Part shown: in pieces, positions 54,435-62,593 of the stretch
How positions within the stretch are numbered: the first letter of the stretch is position 1
How the letters are laid out: the number at the start of each line of letters is the position of its first letter
NCBI GenBank assembly: GCA_963720885.1
Contig: CAVRGW010000006.1
Span: 248,001 to 312,000, forward strand
From: DATLLN01 sp963720885
Lineage (GTDB): Bacteria > Actinomycetota > Thermoleophilia > Gaiellales > JAICJC01
DNA length: 64,000 bases
Direction: 5' to 3'
Position numbers and translations under genes: made by a program
The notes under the pieces: generated by a model
The model's database searches: none
Told to the model about the DNA's origin: nothing
The model's input: the letters and a program-made list of their open reading frames with translations, nothing else

Positions 54435-55577
54435 GTGACATTCGGAATTCTCACGCTGATCATCGCCTGCGGCCTCGTCGGACCGCTGCTGGCGAGCGCG
54501 ACCAGGCTCGCCGTGCCCGTCGTCGTCGGCGAGATCGCCGCCGGCATCGCGGTCGGGCAGACCGGCCTGCGCGAGGTGCACACGGACGACCCGACGCTCG
54601 CCTTCCTCTCGGCGATGGGCTTCGCGATGCTGATGTTCATCGTCGGCACCCGGCTGCCGCTCCGCGACCGCGGCCTGCGGGACGCGATCGACATCGGCGC
54701 GATCGCCACCGCGATCTCGTTCGCAGTTGCCGTGCCCGGCGGATGGCTGATCGCCGACCTCAGCGGGATCGACCATGTCGGCATGTTCGTCGTCCTGCTG
54801 GCCGCGTCGTCCGCGGCAGTCGTGATGCCGATCGTCAGCGAGCGCGGCCTGGCCGCAGGGCCAATGTTGCCCGTGCTGGCGTGGATCACCCTGACGGACA
54901 TCGTCAGCATCGTCGCCCTGCCGCTCGCGCTCGAGCCGGACGGCGCCATGCGCGCAGGCCTCGGCGCGGTCGCCGTGTCGGCGGTCGCGGCCGTGGCGTT
55001 CCTCGGCCTCCGCGGGTTCCGCCTCAGCGGCCCTGGCAAGATTCTGCGTCGGGGATCGAAGGCACGCGGCTGGGCGCTCGACCTGCGCCTCTCGCTGTTC
55101 GTGCTGTTCGGCCTCTCGGCGCTGGCGGTGAAGTTCTCGACCAGCGTCCTCGTGGCCGGGTTCGCCGCGGGCATCGCGGTCGCGCTCGCAGGTGAGCCGA
55201 AGCGACTCGCGCGCCAGCTCGTCGGCCTGGCCGAGGGATTCTTCGTCCCGCTGTTCTTCGTCACCCTGGGCGCCCGCCTCGACGTGCGCGCGCTCGCCAC
55301 CTCCTCGTCCGACCTGGCACTCGCCGGCATGCTGGTCGCCGGGATCGTCCTCGGCCACGTGCTGGTCGCCCGGGCGGTGCGGATGCCGCTCGGCGCCGGC
55401 CTGCTGGCGACCGCGCAGCTCGGCCTCCCGGCGGGAGTCGTCACGCTCGGTCTGGCGAACAATGTGCTGAACGCCGCCCAGGCCGCGGCGATCGTGCTCG
55501 CCGCGCTTGTCAGCCTCGTCGTCTCGTCGGCCGGCTCTGCGCTGCTCGCCCGGCGGGTTCAGAGCTCCATCGCGTAG
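54435..55577 (+). CDS. Monovalent cation:proton antiporter (CPA2-like membrane domain)
   Basis: The 380-residue protein consists of about 12 membrane segments with the Na+/H+ exchanger pattern (VPVVVGEIAAGIAVG, GMFVVLLAASSAAVVMPIVSE, LPAGVVTLGLANNVL). It lacks the C-terminal TrkA-N/RCK domains of Kef proteins. A GTG start is used; an in-frame TTG at 54423 would add four residues (MSVP). Both lie almost against the divergent aldolase start, so its promoter must be inside that gene. Confidence 0.88.
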   Translation: MTFGILTLIIACGLVGPLLASATRLAVPVVVGEIAAGIAVGQTGLREVHTDDPTLAFLSAMGFAMLMFIVGTRLPLRDRGLRDAIDIGAIATAISFAVAVPGGWLIADLSGIDHVGMFVVLLAASSAAVVMPIVSERGLAAGPMLPVLAWITLTDIVSIVALPLALEPDGAMRAGLGAVAVSAVAAVAFLGLRGFRLSGPGKILRRGSKARGWALDLRLSLFVLFGLSALAVKFSTSVLVAGFAAGIAVALAGEPKRLARQLVGLAEGFFVPLFFVTLGARLDVRALATSSSDLALAGMLVAGIVLGHVLVARAVRMPLGAGLLATAQLGLPAGVVTLGLANNVLNAAQAAAIVLAALVSLVVSSAGSALLARRVQSSIA

Positions 55578-56062
55578 TACCACTCCCCGTCGTCCTCGCG
55601 CTCGAACTCCATACCCAGCCGCTCGAGCAGCCGCGCGCTGGGCGTGTTGCGAACGTCGGCGATGCCGACCAGCCGGCGCACGCCGGTGTGCGCGCGAAGG
55701 CCGGCGACCACCGCCTCCGCCGCCTCGGTCGCCAGCCCGCGACCCTGGGCGTCGGCGGCGAGGGTGATCCCCAGCTCCGCCTCGCTCCCGTCCGGATCGC
55801 GCAGGTGCAGCCCGATGTCGCCCAGCAGCCGGTCGTCGTGCGCATCCGCGATCGCCAGCTGGATCCACTCGCCGACCCGGCCGAACGGCTCGACCGCCAT
55901 CTCCTCGAGGAACGCCAACGACCGCTCGTCGGACTCCGGCTCCCAGCCCTGCCAGCGGCCCACCTCCGGGTCGTGGCGGTAGGCCTGGAAGCGCTCCAGA
56001 TCATCGGGACGCAACCGGCGCACAATCACCCGCTCCGCCTGCCAGGGCAGCGGATCGCTCAT
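55559..56062 (-). CDS. GNAT-family N-acetyltransferase (RimJ/RimL type)
   Basis: This 167-residue protein begins ERVIVRRLRPDDLERFQAYR and contains the acetyl-CoA motif ADAQGRGLATEAAEAVV plus NTPSARLLERLGMEF, typical of the RimJ/RimL-like acetyltransferase_3 group. It probably acetylates an amino group on a protein or small molecule. Its start overlaps the DapB stop (ATGA), and its end overlaps the convergent antiporter gene by 19 bases. Confidence 0.9.
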   Translation of the reverse strand: MSDPLPWQAERVIVRRLRPDDLERFQAYRHDPEVGRWQGWEPESDERSLAFLEEMAVEPFGRVGEWIQLAIADAHDDRLLGDIGLHLRDPDGSEAELGITLAADAQGRGLATEAAEAVVAGLRAHTGVRRLVGIADVRNTPSARLLERLGMEFEREDDGEWYYAMEL

Positions 56063-56868
56063 GCGAACAGCAGGGAGTCGAGGCCGCGGACGAGGCCGGC
56101 GCGCTCGCGTACGCTTCGCGCGGCCAGCAGTGAGCCCTCCACGAAGATGCCGCTGTCGGACTGCTCGTCGTGGCGGATGATCAGGCGCTCGCCGGGCATG
56201 CCGAACAGCACCTCGACGCACGGGCTGGAGCCGGGCAGCCGCACCGAGTGCACGCGGGCGCCGCCGACCTCCGCCCCGCGCGCCTCGCGCGGCCCGATCA
56301 GCTCACCCTCGGGCAGCGGGACGTCGGGCGCCGCCTCGCGCGCCAGCATCTCGGCCAGCTCCCGGGCGGTGCCGCTGGGCACGTCGGGCTTGTCGGCCTT
56401 GCCGTACTCGATCACCTCCCACTGTGGGACGTGGCGGGCGGCGATCCGTGCCAGGTGCTGCAGCAGCGCGGCCGTCACCGAGAAGTTGCCGGTGGCGGCG
56501 CCGACGCCGGCCCGTCGCGCCGCCGCGTCGATCTGCTCGAAGTCGGCGTCGAACAGCCCGGTCGTCCCGATCACCACCGGGATCCCGCGGGACAACGCCA
56601 GATCGACGTTCCCCCGCACCACGGACGGGTGCGTGTAGTCGATCAGCACGTCCGGCCCGGCGTCGAGCGCCGCCGCCAGATCGCCGGTGATCGGCACGCC
56701 GAGCGGCCGGCCGAGCACCACGTCGCCGACGTCCCGCCCGGCCTCGCGGCGGGCGACGGCGGAATGCAGCGTGAAGCCGTCGGCCGCGTCCACGCCCTCC
56801 ACCAGCCTGCGGCCGACGGCGCCCAGGGCACCGGACACGCAGATGCCGAGCGTCTGCTCAGATGGCAA
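56059..56868 (-). CDS. dapB: 4-hydroxy-tetrahydrodipicolinate reductase (DapB), divergent
   Basis: The 269-residue protein has an N-terminal nucleotide-binding loop (CVSGALGAVGRRLVEG), VLIDYTHPSVVRGN, IGTTG, NFSV and the KPDVPSGTA segment with the catalytic Lys. DapB reduces the dihydrodipicolinate intermediate in lysine/DAP biosynthesis. The canonical EYHHxxKxDAPSGTA is changed (IEYGKADKPDVPSGTA, lacking the His pair), so a DapB-like dehydrogenase with another substrate remains possible. The best start is TTG, overlapping the upstream SDR gene by 11 bases. Confidence 0.8.
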   Translation of the reverse strand: MPSEQTLGICVSGALGAVGRRLVEGVDAADGFTLHSAVARREAGRDVGDVVLGRPLGVPITGDLAAALDAGPDVLIDYTHPSVVRGNVDLALSRGIPVVIGTTGLFDADFEQIDAAARRAGVGAATGNFSVTAALLQHLARIAARHVPQWEVIEYGKADKPDVPSGTARELAEMLAREAAPDVPLPEGELIGPREARGAEVGGARVHSVRLPGSSPCVEVLFGMPGERLIIRHDEQSDSGIFVEGSLLAARSVRERAGLVRGLDSLLFA

Positions 56869-57625
56869 TGCGGCCTCCGTCGACCATCAGCGTGTGGCCG
56901 ACCACCATGTCCGAGGCCGGGGACGCGAGGTACAGCACCGCGCCGACGATCTCGTCCGGCTGGCCCACCCGCCCGGCGGGGATGGCGTCGAGGATCCACG
57001 CCCGGTACTCGGGCTCGCCCAGCGCCTCGGCGATCATCGGCGTGTCGAAGTCGCACGGCCCGACGGCGTTGACGTTCACGCCGTGCTTGATCCACTCCGC
57101 GCCGAGTGTGCGCGTCAGCTGGACGACGGCGCCCTTGCTCGCGCAGTAGGCGGACTGCTCGGGGACGCCGACCATGCCGTCGGTCGACGCGAAGTTGACG
57201 ATCTTGCCGCCGCCGCGCTCGATCATCTGTCGGCCGATCGCCTGGCACAGCACGAAGGTGACAGTGGTGTTCAGGAACAGCACGCGGTCCCACGACTCCT
57301 GGGTGGTGTGCTCGCCCGTGTCGCGCTCGAAGATCCCCGCGGCGTTGACGAGGATGTCGACCGGCCCGCCGTTCAGGGCGCGCGACGCCAGCTGCTCCGC
57401 CGCACCGGGCTCGAGCAGGTCGGCGACCTCGGCGGAGCCGCCGACCGCCTCGGCGACCGCGCGCGTGCGCTCGGCGTCGCGGCCGGACACGACGACGTCG
57501 GCGCCGGCCGCCGCCAGAGCGGCCGCGGACGCGGCTCCCAGGCCGCTGCTGGCGCCGGTGACCAGCGCCCGTTTGCCCTCCAGGCCGAACAGCGACTTCA
57601 GGTAGCCGCCGGTGTCGGTGTCCAT
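56858..57625 (-). CDS. Short-chain dehydrogenase/reductase
   Basis: This 255-residue SDR has TGASSGLG, NAAGIFERD, the catalytic Ser in NFASTDG and YCASK with the Tyr-Lys pair. NAVGPCDFDTPM and VDGG complete the classical family pattern. The ATG is preceded by GGAGGGGC. It is the first gene of a three-gene minus-strand unit with DapB-like and GNAT genes. FabG-like, 3-oxoacyl or sugar alcohol substrates are all possible. Confidence 0.92.
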   Translation of the reverse strand: MDTDTGGYLKSLFGLEGKRALVTGASSGLGAASAAALAAAGADVVVSGRDAERTRAVAEAVGGSAEVADLLEPGAAEQLASRALNGGPVDILVNAAGIFERDTGEHTTQESWDRVLFLNTTVTFVLCQAIGRQMIERGGGKIVNFASTDGMVGVPEQSAYCASKGAVVQLTRTLGAEWIKHGVNVNAVGPCDFDTPMIAEALGEPEYRAWILDAIPAGRVGQPDEIVGAVLYLASPASDMVVGHTLMVDGGRIAI

Positions 57626-57663
57626 CGCCCCTCCTGTCCGTCGAGTGAATGCTGAGCTACCAT

Positions 57664-58047
57664 ATGGGCATGATTGCACTGACCGACAAGGCCGCCGAAA
57701 ACGTCAAGCGCTTGGCCGCGCAGGACGACGAGGCGCGCGTGCTGCGCGTCGCCGTCGAGGGCGGCGGCTGCTCGGGATTCCAGTACGCGATCGGCTTCGA
57801 CACCGGCGCCGAGCCGGACGACCTCGAGGTCGAGAGCCACGGCGTGCGCGTCGTGGTCGATCCGATCAGCCTGCCCTACCTGGCGGGCTCGACCATCGAC
57901 TACAGCGACGGCCTGATCGGCGCCGGCTTCAGGTTCGAAAACCCGAACGTCGCCTCGAGCTGCGGCTGCAACTCGTCCTTCCAGGCGAAGGACGGGATCG
58001 CGGGCCCGTACAGCCCGAAGGCCGGCGGCGGCTGCGGCACCATCTGA
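57664..58047 (+). CDS. erpA: A-type iron-sulfur carrier (IscA/ErpA/HesB family)
   Basis: The 127-residue protein has the three conserved cysteines of A-type carriers: GGGCSGFQY and SCGCNSSF. It passes Fe-S clusters to target enzymes in the cytoplasm. A 16-residue C-terminal extension ends GGGCGTI with one more Cys, unusual for the family. A second ATG lies two codons downstream and may be the true start. It diverges from the SDR gene over 38 bases. Confidence 0.9.
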   Translation: MGMIALTDKAAENVKRLAAQDDEARVLRVAVEGGGCSGFQYAIGFDTGAEPDDLEVESHGVRVVVDPISLPYLAGSTIDYSDGLIGAGFRFENPNVASSCGCNSSFQAKDGIAGPYSPKAGGGCGTI

Positions 58048-58119
58048 GGCACCGCCTCCGCCGCCGAAACTCTCCCGTTCGCCTGCCCTGCATCGCGCAG
58101 GGTGGTCCCCGCTCGGGGC

Positions 58120-58317
58120 TCATCGAACCTCCTGGTGGACTGCCGGCCGTAGCCGGCGGATGACCTGGCTGATCACGCGGCCGGGTCGCCGGCGCGATCT
58201 GGGCGACGATGGGACGCGCCGCGAGCGGGTGATGCGGTCGCGCTCGGCCCGCTGCAGCATCTCCGACTGCAGGCCTCGGACGACGTGCATCCGCATATGA
58301 GGATCCAGATTAGGCAT
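58120..58317 (-). CDS. Small basic protein with a near-perfect ribosome binding site
   Basis: This 65-residue protein (MPNLDPHMRMHVVRGLQSEM at the start, then an Arg/Ser-rich part) is strongly basic with no known domain. The leader GGGAGGTGA, six bases before ATG, is an almost perfect anti-16S match, which supports real translation. The preceding CACCGAAGGGAGG is shared with the tiny gene at 58481, so the two form a related pair. Confidence 0.6.
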   Translation of the reverse strand: MPNLDPHMRMHVVRGLQSEMLQRAERDRITRSRRVPSSPRSRRRPGRVISQVIRRLRPAVHQEVR

Positions 58318-58480
58318 CTATTTCACCTCCCTTCGGTGATACGTAACAAATCGTGTATGAACGCATGCAGCTGCCTCCCCCGAGGGGATTGGAGTTAACG
58401 AAACGACCCTCGCCGTGAAACGTCAGACGCGACGCATACGGCGAGCTGGAAGTGGCGTCAGGCGGTCGGCGACCCGGGGG

Positions 58481-58573
58481 TCACGCGGCCGCGTAGGGCG
58501 TAAAGGCCAGCGCCGGCCGGGCACGAAGCCCGTGACACGCCGAAGCGAGCATCGAACCGGTGGAAATCTTCAC
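58481..58573 (-). CDS. Thirty-residue peptide gene with the same leader
   Basis: GTG begins a 30-codon frame (VKISTGSMLASACHGLRARP, then ALAFTPYAAA). It is preceded by CACCGAAGGGAGG, identical to the leader of the gene at 58120. A sigma70-like promoter lies 50 bases upstream. Too short for family assignment; it may be a leader peptide. Confidence 0.45.
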   Translation of the reverse strand: MKISTGSMLASACHGLRARPALAFTPYAAA

Positions 58574-58621
58574 GATGTCGCCTCCCTTCGGTGTGGTGGC
58601 TGCTGGACTACGCAGACTCCA

Positions 58622-58650
58622 AACATATCAGCAGTATCGGATAGTTGCAA
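58622..58650 (-). promoter_or_regulatory. Sigma70-type promoter candidate
   Basis: On the minus strand TTGCAA and TATGTT are separated by exactly 17 bases. The start of transcription would fall about 40 bases upstream of the GTG of the 30-codon gene. The surrounding 58600-58700 segment is markedly AT-richer than its neighbours. Confidence 0.5.
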
Positions 58651-58731
58651 CTGCGTTCTCCAAATCCAAACATCTCAGATGAGCAAACGCGATCAAGCGG
58701 CACCCTCCGGAGCGTGGCAGGATCAGGATCG

Positions 58732-59652
58732 ATGAGCGTCTCGACCGACACCTTCGCCCGGTTCGTGAACCTGCTGGCCGACACACTGGACGACCACCAG
58801 GCTGCGGGCGACGCCCTGGCCGCACGGCTGCACATGTCGCGCTTCCACTTCGACCGGCTGGTGTCGGCGGCCGGCGGTGAGCCGCCGGGCGCCCTGCGCC
58901 GCAGGGTGCTGATGGAGCGGGCCGCGTACCAGCTGATCACGAGCGACCGCGAGGTGCTCGAGATCGCGATGGACGCCGGCTACTCGTCGAACGAGGCGTT
59001 CACGCGGGCCTTCGCGCGCCACTACGGCGCGCCGCCGTCGCGTTGGCGGCGGCACCCGGCCCAGTTCCAGATCAGCACGCCGAACGACGTGCACTTCAAC
59101 CCACCCGGGGGCCTGCGCGTCCCCGCCGAGAGGAAGGTGACAGGCATGGAACTGCTGACGCGGATGGTGGAGCACCACGTGTGGCTGGTCGGCGAGATGG
59201 TCGACCGTGCCGACGCGTTGTCCGACGACGTCCTCGACGCGCCCGTCTCGATCTCCGTCGACGGCATCGACTGCGACCCGACGCTGCGCTCGCTGCTGTC
59301 ACGGCTGGTCGGCCAGCTGGCGATGTGGGACGCCGCCACGCACGACCGGCCCTACGACTTCGGGGTCGAGCGCGGCGAGTCGGTGGCCAGCATGCGGACG
59401 CGGCTGTCGGAGGTCGGCCCCGCGTTCATCGGCCAGGTGCAGGGCATCGTGGACGACGGCCGCCTGGACGAGACGTTCGTGGACGCGATCTGCGATCCGC
59501 CCGAGGTGTTCACCTACGGCGGCATGGTCGCCCACGTGCTGACCTTCGCCGCCCACCGGCGGACGCTGGTCTGCGGCGCGCTGGCCGACGCCGGCGTCAC
59601 GGATCTGGGCAACGGCGATCCCATGCGATGGGTGGCCGAGCCGGTCGGATAA
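58732..59652 (+). CDS. AraC-type DNA-binding domain fused to a DinB-like domain
   Basis: The 306-residue protein begins with two helix-turn-helix units of AraC type (LAARLHMSRFHFDRLVSAAGG, then AMDAGYSSNEAFTRAFARHYG with the diagnostic FxRxFxxxxG). After residue 135 comes a four-helix DinB/YfiT-like domain with metal-type His (MVEHHVWLVGEMVDRA, HVLTFAAHRR). Such fusions act as regulators in which the DinB-like part may bind a small thiol or metal. It is followed by the YjbR gene nine bases later. Confidence 0.85.
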   Translation: MSVSTDTFARFVNLLADTLDDHQAAGDALAARLHMSRFHFDRLVSAAGGEPPGALRRRVLMERAAYQLITSDREVLEIAMDAGYSSNEAFTRAFARHYGAPPSRWRRHPAQFQISTPNDVHFNPPGGLRVPAERKVTGMELLTRMVEHHVWLVGEMVDRADALSDDVLDAPVSISVDGIDCDPTLRSLLSRLVGQLAMWDAATHDRPYDFGVERGESVASMRTRLSEVGPAFIGQVQGIVDDGRLDETFVDAICDPPEVFTYGGMVAHVLTFAAHRRTLVCGALADAGVTDLGNGDPMRWVAEPVG

Positions 59653-59661
59653 CGTTGCTGG

Positions 59662-60072
59662 ATGGCGACGATGGCCGACCTCGACCAGCTGGCGATGGCC
59701 ATGCCGCAGACCACCAAGGAGGTCTCGGACGACGGCCGGCCCTCGTACCTCGTACACGGCAAGATGTACTGCTTCCACCGTGGCCGCCGGCCGGACGCGA
59801 TCGACCCGGAGACGGGCGAGCGGATGTCGGACGTGCTGATGTTCCGGGTCGCCGACGAGGGCGTGAAGGAGCTGTTCCTGTCCGACGGCCGCGGTGTGTT
59901 CTTCACGACGCCGCACTTCAACGGCTACCCGGCGATCCTGATGCGGATCCCCGGGCTGGCGAAGCTCGACCGCCAGGAGCTGGCCGACCTGGTCGCCGAG
60001 TCGTGGCTGACCCGCGCCCAGAAGCGCGTGGCGAAGGCCTGGCTGGCCGAGCACTCCGAGCCGGAGCGCTGA
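59662..60072 (+). CDS. MmcQ/YjbR-family protein
   Basis: This 136-residue protein has the family pattern PQTTKEVSDDGRPSYLVHGKMYCF, FFTTPHFNGYPAILMRI and a C-terminal LVAESWLTRAQKR. YjbR proteins have a double-wing DNA-binding-like fold but no proven function. It follows the AraC-DinB gene at nine bases and is probably co-transcribed. Confidence 0.88.
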   Translation: MATMADLDQLAMAMPQTTKEVSDDGRPSYLVHGKMYCFHRGRRPDAIDPETGERMSDVLMFRVADEGVKELFLSDGRGVFFTTPHFNGYPAILMRIPGLAKLDRQELADLVAESWLTRAQKRVAKAWLAEHSEPER

Positions 60073-60091
60073 CCGGCCAGGCCCGTTCGCC

Positions 60092-60949
60092 TCAGCCGGC
60101 GCGCCTGCCTGTTGCCAGCAGCGACACGCCGGGGAAGTGCAGCCCGCCGCCCGCAGTCCGGTAGGGCAGCGCCGCCTCCTCCAGCCGGCCGCGCAGCGCG
60201 GTCAGCGCCTCGCCGGGCATTCCGCCGAGGATGCCCGACAGCGGGCCGGCCAGCGCCGAGATGCGGCTCCACCACTCGTCGAACGACGCGGCGACCAGCG
60301 GCACGGCGACCTCCTCGACCTCGACCAGCTCGAGCTCTCCCGCCAGCACCTGCTCGAGCCGCCCGGCGTCGCCCAGCGAGAACGGCCCGGGGATGCCGGG
60401 CGGCGGCATCGGCCGCCCGAACTGCGCGGTGACGGCATCGAACACGCACCCCAGCCACGGGTTCTGCTCCCGCGGCCCCCAGACCGCAAGGGCGGTGCGG
60501 CCGCCGGGCCGCAGCACTCGCGCGATCTCGCGCGCCGCCAGCTCGGGATCGACCGCGAACATCAGCCCCTCGCGGCAGAGCACGACATCGAAGCTCGCAT
60601 CCTCGTCCTCGATCGCCTCGATGCCGAACACGCGCGGCGTCACGTTGGCCAGGCCGCGCGCCCCCGCCCGGCGGGCGGCGATGTCGACCATCTCGGCCGC
60701 CACGTCCGAGACGACGACCTCGCCGGGAGCGACCAGCGCCGCGGCCGCGATGGCGAGGTCGCCGGCGCCGCTGGCCAGCTCCAGCACGCGCTCGCCCGGC
60801 CGCGGCGCAGTGCGCGCCAGCATCAGCTCGGTGACGCGCGCGCCCCGCGTCTCGACGTAGTCGGCGTGCTGCTCCCAGCCGCCGGCCACGCCGCCCCACA
60901 TCGCCCTGGTGTGGGCCCGGATCTCCTCTGCGGTGGTCGTGGTGGACAT
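60092..60949 (-). CDS. Class I SAM-dependent methyltransferase
   Basis: The 285-residue protein has SAM motif I VLELASGAGDLAIAAA, motif II VVVSDVAAEMVDIA and the post-motif EDASFDVVLCREGLMF, then LRPGGRTALAVWGP. It is closest to UbiE/MenG-like small-molecule methyltransferases. GGGAG lies five bases before the ATG. It diverges from a TetR gene over 113 bp that contains two inverted repeats, so that TetR probably controls it. Confidence 0.9.
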   Translation of the reverse strand: MSTTTTAEEIRAHTRAMWGGVAGGWEQHADYVETRGARVTELMLARTAPRPGERVLELASGAGDLAIAAAALVAPGEVVVSDVAAEMVDIAARRAGARGLANVTPRVFGIEAIEDEDASFDVVLCREGLMFAVDPELAAREIARVLRPGGRTALAVWGPREQNPWLGCVFDAVTAQFGRPMPPPGIPGPFSLGDAGRLEQVLAGELELVEVEEVAVPLVAASFDEWWSRISALAGPLSGILGGMPGEALTALRGRLEEAALPYRTAGGGLHFPGVSLLATGRRAG

Positions 60950-60966
60950 GCCTGCTCCCTTCTTTC

Positions 60967-61005
60967 GATACATCGGTCAGATATTCACTACTCGATCAAT
61001 GTATC
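60967..61005. promoter_or_regulatory. GATACAT...ATGTATC inverted repeat in the divergent region
   Basis: Perfect seven-base arms are separated by 25 bases, directly upstream of the methyltransferase start. The AT-rich centre (ATATTCACTA) would suit promoter elements for either direction. Probable TetR-type binding region. Confidence 0.5.
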
Positions 61006-61035
61006 AAATAGATCCGAAGTTCGCTACTCTGGCTG

Positions 61036-61053
61036 GGTAGCCATTCCGCTACC
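61036..61053. promoter_or_regulatory. GGTAGC-N6-GCTACC operator candidate
   Basis: A perfect six-base inverted repeat with six-base spacer lies ten bases before the TetR start codon. Its size and position fit autoregulation by that TetR protein. Confidence 0.55.
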
Positions 61054-61062
61054 ATCAGATCC

Positions 61063-61785
61063 ATGGCATCCACGCCGTCCGAGGCACGGCGGCCCTACGA
61101 CTCGCCCAGGCGGCGGGAGCAGGCCGCCGGCACCCGCAAGCTGATCCTCACCGAGGCCCAGCGGCTGTTCGAGCGCGACGGCTACGCGGCGACGTCGGTG
61201 GCCGCGATCGCGGCGGCAGCCGGGGTGGCGCTGAAGACGGTGTATCTGACCTTCGAGACGAAGGCCGGCGTGCTGCGCGCCGTCTGGCACCGGGCGCTGC
61301 GCGGCGACCGCGACGAGGTGCCGGTGGGCGAGCAGGACTGGTTTCGCAAGGTGATGGACGAGCCCGACCCCGAGCGCCGGCTGCGCCTCTCGGCGCGCAA
61401 CTCACGGATGGTCAAGGAGCGGGCGGCGGCGATCATGGAGGTGATCCACGCCGCGGCGCCGGGCGACCCCGAGATCGGCGAGCTGTGGGCGCGGATCAAG
61501 CAGGACTTCCACGCCAACCAGCGGGCGATCGTCGAGAGCCTGGCGCGCGACCGCGCGCTCCGGCAGGGGCTGGGCGTCGACGCCGCCGCCGACATCATGT
61601 GGACGCTCAACCAGCCCATGCAGTACCAGCTGCTGGTGGGTGACCGGGGCTGGACGCCGGCGCGCTACGAGCGCTGGCTGGGCGACCTCTTCTGCTCGCA
61701 GCTGCTGCGCCCGAAGGCTCAGGATGCGCGCTCGTCGAAGCGCGGCAGGTCGTCGTCGGGCACCGGCTCCCAGGGCGCGGCGTAG
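61063..61785 (+). CDS. TetR-family transcriptional regulator
   Basis: The 240-residue protein has the HTH segment YAATSVAAIAAAAGVALKTVYLTFETK and a helical ligand domain. Its last 22 codons (from about SSKRGRSSSG) are antisense to the GFA gene, giving a 67-bp convergent overlap and a Ser/Arg-rich tail that does not look like TetR sequence. A shorter true end through a base error is possible. Confidence 0.88.
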   Translation: MASTPSEARRPYDSPRRREQAAGTRKLILTEAQRLFERDGYAATSVAAIAAAAGVALKTVYLTFETKAGVLRAVWHRALRGDRDEVPVGEQDWFRKVMDEPDPERRLRLSARNSRMVKERAAAIMEVIHAAAPGDPEIGELWARIKQDFHANQRAIVESLARDRALRQGLGVDAAADIMWTLNQPMQYQLLVGDRGWTPARYERWLGDLFCSQLLRPKAQDARSSKRGRSSSGTGSQGAA

Positions 61786-62132
61786 GCGACGAACTGGCGG
61801 TACTCCGGCCGGATGCCGGGGTCGGAGTCGAACACGCCGAGCCGGACGCTCTTCACCTCGTGGTCGTCCGGATCGCGGCTCCAGAGCGCCGAGCCGCAGC
61901 CGCTGCAGAACAGCTTCTCCCAGCCGCTGGGCGGCGCCCATGCCCGGATCAGCTCCTCGCCGGAGAGCACCGTCAGCGACCCCGGGGCGATCTTCGCCTG
62001 CGCGGACGCGGCCGTGCCGGTGCGCCGCTGGCAGCGGGTGCAGTGGCAGTAGCTGGCCGAGACCAGCGGCTCGCTCACCTCGAAGCGGACGGCACCGCAC
62101 AGGCAGCCACCGGTCAGCGGAAGGTCAGGCAT
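61719..62132 (-). CDS. GFA-family (glutathione-dependent formaldehyde-activating-like) protein
   Basis: This 137-residue protein has the zinc-ligand Cys sets of the family: GGCLCGAVRFEV, CHCTRCQRRTG and FCSGCGSALW. Despite its name, the family has mixed or unknown catalytic roles (CENP-V/GFA fold). It converges with the TetR gene with overlap and has a start 32 bases from the divergent membrane-protein gene. Confidence 0.92.
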   Translation of the reverse strand: MPDLPLTGGCLCGAVRFEVSEPLVSASYCHCTRCQRRTGTAASAQAKIAPGSLTVLSGEELIRAWAPPSGWEKLFCSGCGSALWSRDPDDHEVKSVRLGVFDSDPGIRPEYRQFVAYAAPWEPVPDDDLPRFDERAS

Positions 62133-62164
62133 GCGCTCACCCTAGCAGTGGGTAGCATCACTCC

Positions 62165-62593
62165 ATGGGTCGCCTGGCCAGAGGGTTTGTGTGCGGCGCC
62201 GCTGCCGCGGCGGTGTGGGCCGCCGCCGATCCGGCGCTGCGCCGCGTGACCCGCACCGAGTACTCCGACGTGCGCCTGGTCGGCGATCCGCTGTCGAAGG
62301 ACTCGCAGCTGCCGGGGCTCGCCGTCCACTGCCTGAACGGCGGCATGTTCGGCGCGGCGTTCACCGGGCTCGGCCTGTCGGGCGTGCGCCAGGGGATCCT
62401 GGTCGCCGAGCTCGAGAGCGCCGGCCTGTGGCCGCTGACGATGCTGGTCGACCGCTACCACCCGACGGTGCGAAGCGGCGAGTGGGCGCCGGTGTTCCGC
62501 GACCCGCGCGCCTTCTGCCACAGCATGCTCGGCCACCTGGTGTTCGGCGCCACGCTGGGCGCGCTCACTTCCAGGAACGCCGCGAGCCGATGA
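62165..62593 (+). CDS. Putative membrane-associated protein of unknown function
   Basis: This 142-residue protein has hydrophobic segments at residues about 6-22, 58-74 and 119-134 (HSMLGHLVFGATLGAL). A DUF-like pattern GLAVHCLNGGMFGAAFTGLG is noted, but I know no function. It overlaps the convergent glycosyltransferase gene by 29 bases. Confidence 0.72.
   Translation: MGRLARGFVCGAAAAAVWAAADPALRRVTRTEYSDVRLVGDPLSKDSQLPGLAVHCLNGGMFGAAFTGLGLSGVRQGILVAELESAGLWPLTMLVDRYHPTVRSGEWAPVFRDPRAFCHSMLGHLVFGATLGALTSRNAASR

Noticed and set aside
58415..58735. Arg-rich 106-codon plus-strand frame
   Set aside because: No ribosome binding site, and it overlaps the small minus-strand gene, its promoter and the start of the AraC-DinB gene.
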